In this document: positions 58,901 through 64,000 of the stretch, piece after piece | How the letters are laid out: each line of letters begins with the position of its first letter | How positions within the stretch are numbered: the first letter of the stretch is position 1 | Assembly (NCBI GenBank): GCA_030386875.1 | Contig: CM059566.1 | Coordinates: 44,366,068 to 44,430,067 of the forward strand | From: Morinoia aosen | Lineage: Eukaryota; Arthropoda; Malacostraca; Amphipoda; Talitridae | Reading direction: 5' to 3' | Length of the DNA: 64,000 nt | Translations under genes and position numbers: made by a program | Notes under the pieces: generated by a model | Databases searched by the model: none | What the model was told of the DNA's origin: nothing | What the model saw: only the letters and a program-made list of their open reading frames with translations

Positions 58901-61900
58901 TATAGATAATTTTTTAAATAGAAAATGTTATCCGTAATGGATGTGACACGCAGCCGTAGGAAGTCAATGCCTGTGTGTAGTCAAAGATGGGTCTTGGCTA
59001 TGGGTTGCACATGGCACTATTGTGCTAGTTCTTACCAGTAAACTGTATCCTGTTTTTTTTTCTGAATATTTCAATTTGTTGTAAGGTGATAGTGAAATTC
59101 CTTCCTATATAAGCAGCCATGACAAACGTCTGTGTTTTATTTTTCACCACAATTTTGCTCTGAACATTTTCAGGGGAAGAGAGCAACGTGGAGTTCTTGT
59201 TGGTGGCGGTGAACGAGCTTTTGAAGGCTCGCTACGCCTTGTGTGGTGCTACGGTCTTGTCATACTTCAACACAGCGCCAGTCTCCGCCCACTCGCCGCG
59301 CTCCGCCCCTAATGCGCGCTCAACCCACATGAACGGCCTACGCTCTGCCTCTTCTGGTGCTCGCTCAGCCTCTTCTTCTGCTGCTCACTCTGCCTCGTCT
59401 GGCAGTCGCTCTGTGTCTTGTGCTGCTCGCTCTGCGTATCGCCATCAGTCAAACCCTGCCTCTCCAGCGTCGTTCAATACCACTCTCCTTGACTGCTTAC
59501 AGGTGCTTTTTAAATGGGGCTTGGTTGTAACCAACAAGTTTCAAGTTCTTTTAGATTAAAACAAATTGTGGTCTAACCCTGTCTCTCCAGGCTTATTCAA
59601 TACCACTCTCCTTTGCTGCTTACAGGTGCTTTTAAATGGGGCTTGGATTATAACCAACAAGTTTTACGTTCTTTTTAGATTAAAGGTAGATCAAAGCAAT
59701 TGTGGTCAGTCCTCCTATCAAAAAGTCTGAGTGGTAATTTTCCATAGTTATTAACAGCTTTTTTATTTAACTTTGAAGCCGTTGCATCGTTTTTCATAAT
59801 CGCTTTGGGATTATCATTTATGGTTTTCGGAACTCGGAAATGATCTTATCTAGAATACAGCCGAGCTGACGAGAAAGCGACACTGTGCTCTTTTTAGCAT
59901 CAAAATCAGTAAAGTTACTTTTCTCCTTATGGAATTTCTTATAACAGGATGATTGATTTTCCACTTTCATATTACCAGAAGCTAAGTGTAAACGGTTATA
60001 CACAAACATTATAACGTTGAAACAGGTATGTAAGCGTTTTATGAGGATATATAAATAAAGGAATGGTTGGATGGATTCGAATGTGGACATGAATGGAGCT
60101 AGAAAGAGATAGTCACATTCTAATGCTAAACCTTCTGCTGCATTTGCATGCAGGTTGATGGCTGTGAGTGATATTGTTATTACTTCTCCTGCCCTCCAAG
60201 TCTGGTGTGTGACCGTATTATACTCGGTAGCAACCGAGAATGGGCTACTTGGTTTGGCTCGTTCCCATCTCCATATTTTATGTTGTATTCTGTTCCTTTT
60301 TATTTTAATACCCCTCAGGGGGATACAACTATTGTATCTATGGGGATTAGCGCTCTCAGGGGGAAAATGTGAGGGTCCGAGCTAAAGGTTAGGTAGGCCT
60401 ATTTTTTGTTAAAATAAAATAATTTTTTGCTATGTTGAGGATCACGTTGTTTCGGTTCACTGCTGTCCTGTTTTTCAGCACCTCTGGCTTTCTTCTTCAA
60501 CTTTTATTTTATTTCATGAACTTTTTTCTTAACTTACTGTTTCTATGCCTCTTCTGCACAGATTCCCCATTCCCTTCTCTCCAAACTAAATTGAGCCTTC
60601 CTCCTTCCTCTCTTTTATACGCTCTTTTTTGTAGCGGTTAGGGAGGCTTAAATTAACATATAATCTTAATCTTTCCATTTTAATATATGATATTCTATTT
60701 TTTATTTTATTCAAAGCTTTTCTCGTCTATCCTGACGTACTCCACTGCATACTATTTTTCTGTCGTGGTATATAACGGAGGGCGTGTTGCACAGATCAAA
60801 GTTTTCTATTTTATCCAACCCTATCCTACTCGACTGCATTCTATTTTCCTGTCGTGGTACATAAGACGACGCTATCATAGTGTATAATCGTAATCTTATT
60901 AAAAATGAAAAACGTAGTTAAATAAAGGGCGCGATTCACAGATACAAGTTTTTCTATTCAATCCTATGCTACTCGACTGCATTCCACATTACCTTGTGGT
61001 ACGTGAAACGACGCTATTGTAGTGTCTCATGGTAACCTTGTTAAAGAATGCAAAACGTAGCATAATGAAGAGTACGGCGGTGTGCAGGGCGAGCTGAGCA
61101 GTCTGACGGAGCGGCTGCGGGGGATGGTGTGCGGGAGTCTGGTGGTGCACAGGCGCGCGACCATCATAGCCACCGCCCTCCTCACGCGACACTCCAGGAC
61201 CAAACTCGTCAAGCTCGTCGAGCGCGCCGCTCTCGGCCAGTACCCCGCCTCCGCCAGGTATGCGTTTCTCTCTGTGTACTCTTGTGTTGGTGTGGCGTCA
61301 TCTCGGGTAGCACCATTTTTGTAAATGAGCGCCTTTTTGGTATTGTTGTGGTACTGTGTTGTCACCAGTGGTGCTCTGTCATCTCTGGGGCTCTGTCATC
61401 TCAGGGGCTCTGTCATCTCTGGGGCTCTGTCATCTCTGGGGCTCTGTCATCTCTGGGGCTCTGTCATCTCTGGTGCTCTGTCATCTCTGGTGTTGCTGTC
61501 ACGGGTCTTGCTTGTCACTCATGTTACATTGTCTCCCCTCAGAGGGATACAACTATTGTATCAATGGGAAATTAGCACTCCCAGAGAAAAAATGAGTGAG
61601 GGCCCAAGCTGAGGGTTAGGTAGGCCTTCTTTTTGTTGAAATAAAATGTTTTTTTAGGTTAAGGACCACTTTATTTTTTGGTTCACGGATGTCCTGTTTT
61701 TCAGCACCCACTACTTTCTTCAACTTTTATCTTGTTTCATGAATTTCTTTCTCAACTTACTGCTTCTATGCCTCTTCTCCTTAAATTCCGTGTTCCCTTA
61801 TCTCCATGCTAAATGGTACCTTCCTCTCTTTGATGCGCTCTTTTTTTTGTAGTGGTTAGGGAGGCTTAAACTAACATCTAATCTAAACTTCCAGGGTGGG

Positions 61901-63298
61901 CGGAGCAAGCAGATCATGGCTGCCTCCAAGCCCCGGCCTGCTGCCTCCCATGCTGTCAGATCGCTTCGTGCCGTCCCTGCTCAGCGCCCAGCACGACAGC
62001 CTCCGTCAGCCTCTCCTTGCTCAGTATGAAAGTTCCGTGCTGCGTGGTGATGCACGAGCTATTCTCGCCAATCAGGGACAATATCCCGCCTCTTTACGGC
62101 GCGATAATTTCCGGCATGGCTATCTCCAGCAAACTCCGTTGCGCCGTGACGACCCACGCCACGGTAGTTTGTTGCTGGATGACCAGCTTTACTTGCCCTC
62201 CTACACAAAGCGGGTCATGGCTGCTGCTTATGGAGAGGCAGCCACCTCATACGGGGAAACTGCGTCCTCTTGTGATTGGTCGAACCAAGTGATAGATTCA
62301 CGGCTTCCATTGCCATCTCTAGGCCCTCGCGTGTCTCCCACAGAAACTTCCCTCTCGACGCAGCGCGCGGGCGTTACTTGCGCTGTTATGAACCTTGTAC
62401 GCTCTAACAACGGCTCAAACAATACTGGCGCGAGTGACAACGCTAACAATAATCGTCTGTCTACTTCTCGCGGCCATCGCTCCAGATCACCGTTCGTTCA
62501 ACATCCGTTGTGCGCAACGCGGGTGCTCGCTTCTCCAGGCGCCGTCAGTGCGCCTCAAGGCACCGTGGAGAGCGCACGTGTCACTCTCGCACGCTGGCAG
62601 CAGGACCCAACTGCTGTCACTTTTGCTCAGAAGATGGCATTAGTGCGACAACAGGTCAATCTGGTGTTTTGTAAATTACGTATCTTTATTTTTCTTTTTG
62701 ATACATTGTTTTCTGATGCTGTTAGTGATCAACGGTAATATTCAAGGTATATTGTTAAATGTGCCTTTTTCGTTTCCCTTGAGGATGTGTTTTCATTCTT
62801 TTAGAAGAAGATTTAATCATATTATCTATTCTTTACTGTGTGTGGTTATTTTTTTAATTTCATCACTAGCAATGCGCTGAAATTTCCATTTTGTTCTCTC
62901 ATCATGTCGCGAGTGTTGAAGCTCGTCTTTGTAAAAGTTGAACTCGTGTGCACAATATAGTATTTATGATTTTGTGTTATTGGCTTTCTATGAGGGAAGA
63001 CAAACGTGCTCACATGGCTCTCAAATATGTTGAACGTAAAATTATACTTGAAGATAATTTAATGATTCAGACGATATTACTTTCAGTTCTATTCTATTAT
63101 TTATACAGTCTTAGCAATTATTTAACTTCTTACAAACACTCGTTCCATTTTCTCCTGTATATTCTTTAAAACCTTGACTTGCTTCGTGTTACTTCCACTT
63201 GTTTTTGATGTATTGTTTTTGTTGTGTTACATAGAGCCTGTATGTCATTTCGATCTGGTGACACCGCACGCCCCCTGCGAGACGGAACATCGTGCCCG
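40886..63298 (+). CDS. ANKIB1: ANKIB1-like RBR E3 ubiquitin ligase, at least 14 exons, 3' end not resolved
   Basis: Fourteen exons join with compatible phases into about 1851 codons (the vertebrate protein is about 1090). Order: N-terminal [12 protein letters not shown], ankyrin repeats (exons 2-4), a UBA-like [23 protein letters not shown] (exons 5-6), RING1 (CGIC at residue 578; CKHLFCSSC at 857), IBR (KWCPYPGC at 928; CGNGHFFC at 1248), RING2 ([17 protein letters not shown]) with predicted catalytic Cys1324, then helical exons 11-13 and a low-complexity tail. RBR ligases accept ubiquitin from E2 onto the RING2 cysteine and pass it to substrate. RING1 and IBR have large Ser/Asn-rich inserts between zinc-ligand pairs. 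A possible 15th exon ends at 63298; a natural stop is not identified. Confidence 0.9.
41218..43318. repeat. large palindromic foldback element 1 in intron 1
   Basis: The outer inverted repeats (41218-41300 and 43240-43318, sharing CGTAGGTATAGATGGGTAATA) enclose a further about 700-bp inverted repeat centred near 42408 and a smaller palindrome centred near 41545 (GGTGGCTGCCGCCAT...). The motif GTTGGGTCGTGAGGG recurs throughout in both orientations. No protein is encoded. It looks like nested MITE/foldback insertions. Confidence 0.8.
43538..44468. repeat. palindromic foldback element 2 in intron 1
   Basis: The ends GGTCAATTTTTACTTCAATG (left) and the complement of CATTAAAGTAAATATTGACC (right) form terminal inverted repeats that continue through GTTGTCAACGATTTTCATAA. 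There is an internal palindrome near 44146 and a partial internal duplication at 43808. It belongs to the same family as element 1. Confidence 0.8.
44470..44585. repeat. small palindrome of the same foldback family
   Basis: GGTGACGTCCGTTTA (about 44490) pairs with TAAACGGACGTCACC (about 44563) around GGTGCCACCCGG...CCATCTTGG. This is a short version of the foldback core directly after element 2. Confidence 0.7.
44700..44875 (-). repeat. retroposon 3' end, second copy
   Basis: Matches 16286-16460 over about 165 bp. A simple (AAAG)n run lies at its plus-strand left end, the tail side if the element is read in minus orientation. Confidence 0.6.
45088..45209 (+). CDS. ANKIB1: ANKIB1-like exon 2 (ankyrin)
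   Basis: Acceptor [27 protein letters not shown].. then [13 protein letters not shown], an ankyrin repeat signature. Ends in phase 2 at CAG|GTACTA. Confidence 0.88.
45210..46444 (+). other. intron 2, nothing recognised
   Basis: AT-rich, without repeats or ORFs of note. The canonical acceptor TTGCTGCAG precedes exon 3. Confidence 0.5.
46445..46655 (+). CDS. ANKIB1: ANKIB1-like exon 3 (ankyrin)
   Basis: Encodes [20 protein letters not shown] followed by the ankyrin linker to ALNAKDK. The donor AAG|GTGCAG is weak but keeps phase 0 and the family alignment. Confidence 0.85.
46746..46942. mobile_element. hAT-type MITE, 197 bp, in intron 3
   Basis: Terminal inverted repeats CAGTGGTTCTTAACC / GGTTAAGAACCACT enclose a non-coding body with GACCCA-type repeats. 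An 8-bp target duplication with one mismatch flanks it (ACTCTAAG 46738-46745, ACTCTAAA 46943-46950), as expected of hAT elements. Confidence 0.85.
47157..47500. repeat. 16-bp minisatellite in intron 3, over 20 copies
   Basis: The unit TTTATTCATTGACCTG is repeated with few changes. It ends about 70 bp before the exon 4 acceptor. The A/T-G unit is unrelated to the exon sequence. Confidence 0.92.
47571..47750 (+). CDS. ANKIB1: ANKIB1-like exon 4 (ankyrin)
   Basis: 60 codons, [20 protein letters not shown] then [19 protein letters not shown]: two ankyrin motifs. Acceptor GCTGTTGCAG, donor TTC|GTGAGT, phase 0 on both sides. Confidence 0.92.
47751..48450 (+). other. intron 4, contains an echo of the exon 7 coding repeat
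   Basis: Mostly featureless. Positions 47922-47966 match 51949-51993 of exon 7 (CGAGAAATAAAAGTAAGA...) with one indel and about one substitution over 44 bp. The copy would encode one NKSKNYSIC-type unit and then a stop. Confidence 0.7.
48451..49219 (+). CDS. ANKIB1: ANKIB1-like exon 5 (Asn/Ser/Thr-rich linker and UBA-like start)
   Basis: The acceptor CCCTTCCAG is chosen because it alone keeps phase 0. It encodes a long Asn/Thr-rich segment absent from the vertebrate protein, then the conserved [20 protein letters not shown] and [12 protein letters not shown]. Donor TATG|GTGAGT, phase 1. Confidence 0.85.
49185..49640 (+). repeat. 40-bp minisatellite built from the exon 5 / intron 5 junction, about 11 copies
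   Basis: The unit TTCACTGCTGAGGCCTTGCT.. continues through the donor (GGGAGTGTG|GTGAGT). The first copy is the real exon end; the rest lie in intron 5. Period 40 bp (markers at about 49199, 49237, 49317 ... 49597). Confidence 0.93.
49641..50028 (+). other. remainder of intron 5
   Basis: AT-rich, nothing recognised. Acceptor TTTACCTCAG precedes exon 6. Confidence 0.5.
50029..50411 (+). CDS. ANKIB1: ANKIB1-like exon 6
   Basis: Completes the UBA-like segment ([19 protein letters not shown]) and continues as a low-complexity Ser/Ala/Thr-rich linker to NDSSEML. Donor CTT|GTGAGT, phase 0. Confidence 0.88.
50412..51651 (+). other. intron 6, nothing recognised
   Basis: A 1.2-kb AT-rich intron. The acceptor TTTTTGCTCAG is strong. 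Confidence 0.5.
51652..52668 (+). CDS. ANKIB1: ANKIB1-like exon 7 (RING1 with 275-residue insert)
   Basis: 339 codons. It opens with [11 protein letters not shown], the first RING1 zinc pair. It continues through a Ser/Asn/Arg-rich insert holding about six imperfect 16-residue repeats ([10 protein letters not shown] type, about 51820-52115) and a basic Ser-rich stretch. It returns to [29 protein letters not shown], the rest of RING1. The vertebrate spacing between these ligands is about 15 residues. Donor CAA|GTGCGT, phase 0. Confidence 0.87.
52669..53378 (+). other. intron 7, nothing recognised
   Basis: 0.7 kb. Acceptor TTTATTTTTCAG. An 83-codon hydrophobic ORF inside it (53183-53434) is not supported. 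Confidence 0.5.
53379..54397 (+). CDS. ANKIB1: ANKIB1-like exon 8 (IBR with about 315-residue insert)
   Basis: Begins [23 protein letters not shown] (first IBR zinc pair). It then runs through poly-Ala and Ser/Asn/Thr-rich sequence and ends [11 protein letters not shown] with the next ligands. The vertebrate gap between these ligand pairs is only a few dozen residues. The reading frame is open over 1 kb. Donor TTG|GTGAGT, phase 2. Confidence 0.87.
54398..55247 (+). repeat. intron 8, largely an 87-bp minisatellite ending at the exon 9 acceptor
   Basis: From about 54740, 5-6 copies of an 87-bp unit (marker GGCAACCAAA at 54891, 54978, 55065, 55152). Each has a splice-acceptor-like CTCTAATTACAG|GGG. 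The last, altered unit ends in the real acceptor CCTAATTGCAG at 55247. The unit is a multiple of three, so a 200-codon ORF appears by chance. Confidence 0.85.
55248..55473 (+). CDS. ANKIB1: ANKIB1-like exon 9 (IBR end, RING2 catalytic Cys)
   Basis: [19 protein letters not shown].. completes [24 protein letters not shown] begins RING2 and GCNHMKCC contains the predicted catalytic cysteine (codon 55450-55452, residue 1324). Donor AAG|GTCAGT, phase 0. Confidence 0.92.
55474..55982 (+). other. intron 9, begins with decayed copies of the exon 9 end
   Basis: 55489-55521 and 55523-55560 repeat parts of exon 9 around the catalytic-Cys codons and the donor (GGGTTGTAACCACATAAAGTG; CAAGAATGAGGGTTGTAA), with substitutions and stops. 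The rest is AT-rich. Confidence 0.75.
55983..56117 (+). CDS. ANKIB1: ANKIB1-like exon 10 (RING2 end)
   Basis: [22 protein letters not shown] completes the RING2 zinc ligands, followed by [14 protein letters not shown]. 45 codons, acceptor GTGTGCAG, donor CAG|GTGCGC, phase 0. Confidence 0.92.
56118..57629 (+). other. intron 10 proximal part, nothing recognised
   Basis: AT-rich; short ORFs only. Confidence 0.5.
57630..58030 (+). repeat. 83-bp minisatellite ending at the exon 11 acceptor, about 5 copies
   Basis: The marker GCTCATG recurs at 57729, 57812, 57895 and 57978, with a weaker copy at 57645. Three units contain AACACTTCACTGTTTTACAG, parallel to the real acceptor AACACGTGACCGTTCTGCAG at 58030, so the array is built from the 3' splice-site region. 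Confidence 0.88.
58031..58196 (+). CDS. ANKIB1: ANKIB1-like exon 11 (helical)
   Basis: [22 protein letters not shown].. and [16 protein letters not shown], matching the helical RBR-flanking region. The donor TATG|GTCTCG is weak but phase 1 joins correctly to exon 12. Confidence 0.75.
58197..59173 (+). other. intron 11, contains a diverged copy of the intron 12/13 repeat
   Basis: About 58480-58830 resembles 60420-60670 and 61670-61892 (TTAACTTGCTGTTTCTATGC, then a GATTCCCC block). A long CT-rich run lies at 58610-58660. Confidence 0.6.
59174..59502 (+). CDS. ANKIB1: ANKIB1-like exon 12
   Basis: [23 protein letters not shown] continues the conserved helix. It is followed by a Ser/Ala/Arg-rich repeat ([20 protein letters not shown]..) unlike the vertebrate protein. 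Donor CAG|GTGCTT, phase 0. Confidence 0.8.
59453..59707 (+). repeat. tandem duplication of the exon 12 end and its donor
   Basis: Two copies of about 120 bp (from 59453 and about 59574) containing TCAATACCACTCTCCTT...CTTACAG|GTGCTTTT. In the second copy TCTCCAG|GCTT upstream could act as an acceptor, making a possible small extra exon. Confidence 0.85.
59708..60308 (+). other. intron 12 middle, nothing recognised
   Basis: AT-rich; short ORFs only. Confidence 0.45.
60309..60672 (+). repeat. about 360-bp direct repeat, first copy (intron 12)
   Basis: Matches 61536-61892 from CCCCTCAG.GGGATACAACTA through GGTTAGGGAGGCTTAAA. The second copy ends at the exon 14 acceptor. Confidence 0.85.
60727..61087 (+). 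repeat. about 146-bp tandem repeat ending at the exon 13 acceptor
   Basis: One partial and two full units end in TTGCACAG (60794), ATTCACAG (60941) and GTGTGCAG (61087, the real acceptor). The shared marker is CGACTGCATTC (ACTGCAT in the first unit). Confidence 0.82.
61088..61257 (+). CDS. ANKIB1: ANKIB1-like exon 13
   Basis: [22 protein letters not shown] then [21 protein letters not shown], corresponding to the conserved C-terminal helical region. Donor CAG|GTATGC, phase 2. Confidence 0.85.
61366..61495 (+). repeat. 17-bp minisatellite in intron 13
   Basis: About eight copies of CTCTGTCATCTCTGGGG with minor changes. The ORFs over it are artefacts. Confidence 0.9.
61536..61892 (+). repeat. 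about 360-bp direct repeat, second copy (intron 13, up to the exon 14 acceptor)
   Basis: Partner of 60309-60672. Its last bases AACTTCCAG (to 61894) are the splice acceptor of exon 14. Confidence 0.85.
61895..62654 (+). CDS. ANKIB1: ANKIB1-like exon 14 (low-complexity tail)
   Basis: 253 codons after the split Arg codon. Leu/Pro/Ser/Arg-rich with [11 protein letters not shown] and [11 protein letters not shown] as a short internal repeat, ending [11 protein letters not shown]. The open frame of 760 bp, acceptor and phase support coding; sequence conservation with vertebrates is not obvious. Donor CAG|GTCAAT. Confidence 0.75.
62655..63236 (+). other. intron 14, nothing recognised
   Basis: AT-rich, with unsupported hydrophobic ORFs only. 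Confidence 0.4.
63237..63298 (+). CDS. ANKIB1: possible ANKIB1-like exon 15
   Basis: A GC-richer island with acceptor TAGAG and strong donor CCCG|GTAAGT. In phase 0 it reads [20 protein letters not shown]. An alternative acceptor two bases upstream would give an early stop. It is tentative. Confidence 0.4.
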
Positions 63299-64000
63299 GT
63301 AAGTCACTTATCCCGTATCCAAAGCCACACCTCAGACATTCGTTGCGGTGTGTCCGTGTGCTGACGGTAAGTTGTGTTCAGAACTGATGGTCCTTGCCTT
63401 CTTGGTCATTGTTCAGTGGAGTTTGGAGTGTCTTAACGTATCTTAATCTAGTAGTTTCTACTCTGTGCTCTAGTTGTTTTTTATGACATTTAGTGTGGAG
63501 GTGTACAGCCTCATTCTTCACGGCACTCAACACCGCAGTGCGTTAGTAAAATCTTGTATGATGGTTCCCACTATGCATCCACTCTAATGACATTTCATTA
63601 GTAAATAGAATCGTATGCAAGATAGTGGTACCAAACATAGAACTTGAGCAATTAACGAGTCCACATAGTGATGGGAGTACTGTTCAGTTATCTACAAAAT
63701 ATACCTAGGGATAACACCGCTTTCTTGTACAGTGTCATCATTACCATCAGTTTTATGTTACATGCTATCTACGTGTGAGTGCTCATATTTTGCATGCGGC
63801 TGGCTGCGTTATTTCAGGAAGTGCCAGTCATTGGAACCATTTTTGGCTTCATTTTGATTATTTACATATTGAAACGAATCGATCCTTTGCAACATTGTTC
63901 TACTTGCTCAACAGTAAAATACCCTAAAAAGAAGACTAGCTGATGAAATTATTTTCATTTATATGTCCATGGGTTTTATGTGTTAAAATCCATGATTAGT
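63299..64000 (+). other. intron or 3' region, nothing recognised
   Basis: No exon with homology is seen up to the window edge. The gene probably continues to the right. Confidence 0.4.

Noticed and set aside
61129-61612. ORFs over 61325-61612
   Set aside because: They are generated by the 17-bp minisatellite in intron 13.

Overview
This is animal nuclear DNA, most likely from an arthropod. The evidence is spliced genes with GT-AG introns, AT-rich non-coding DNA, LTR retrotransposons of the arthropod/helminth CsRn1-like Ty3/gypsy type, a PIF/Harbinger DNA transposon, and one conserved host gene. That gene is an ankyrin-repeat RBR ubiquitin ligase of the ANKIB1 family. I cannot place the species. 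There are no bacterial genes, rRNA, tRNA genes or CRISPR arrays.

Layout. Positions 1-6.2 kb hold a decayed LINE reverse-transcriptase fragment, a tRNA-derived SINE, a 76-bp minisatellite and otherwise featureless DNA. Positions 6.2-28 kb are a transposon graveyard on the minus strand. It contains a nearly intact gypsy element with 2.1-kb LTRs (A, 6222-15405, TSD TGTT), a 1.9-kb solo LTR (17524-19402, TSD CATA) and a decayed gypsy element with 0.93-kb LTRs (B, 19503-26187, TSD TCTT). These are followed by an inverted LTR fragment that another LTR-type insertion has split. Positions 28.07-40.09 kb are one PIF/Harbinger element with near-perfect terminal inverted repeats and TAA flanks. It carries two uninterrupted genes, a MADF-BESS DNA-binding protein (+) and a DDE transposase (-), whose exons interlock. 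A third gypsy element (C, +, 32576-39302, TSD TTTA) sits inside the transposase intron with intact gag and pol.

Positions 40.9-63.3 kb hold at least 14 exons of the ANKIB1-like gene on the + strand, with every intron phase compatible. They encode about 1850 residues: N-terminal ankyrin repeats, a UBA-like segment, RING1, IBR and RING2 with the catalytic cysteine, helices and a low-complexity tail. The 3' end lies beyond or near the window edge. RING1 and IBR each carry a Ser/Asn-rich insertion of roughly 275-315 residues between zinc-ligand pairs. Intron 1 is packed with palindromic foldback elements. Many later introns carry tandem repeats whose units are copies of the neighbouring exon edge and splice site.

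Most notable: (1) a canonical -1 frameshift signal (GGGAAAC, 7-nt spacer, predicted H-type pseudoknot) preserved in all three gypsy copies; (2) gypsy C has LTRs that appear identical through U3-R but unrelated-looking in U5, with the switch where R should end; (3) the zinc-domain insertions and the splice-edge minisatellites of the ANKIB1-like gene; (4) the interlocked two-gene Harbinger. All calls come from reading the sequence; no database search or RNA evidence was available.
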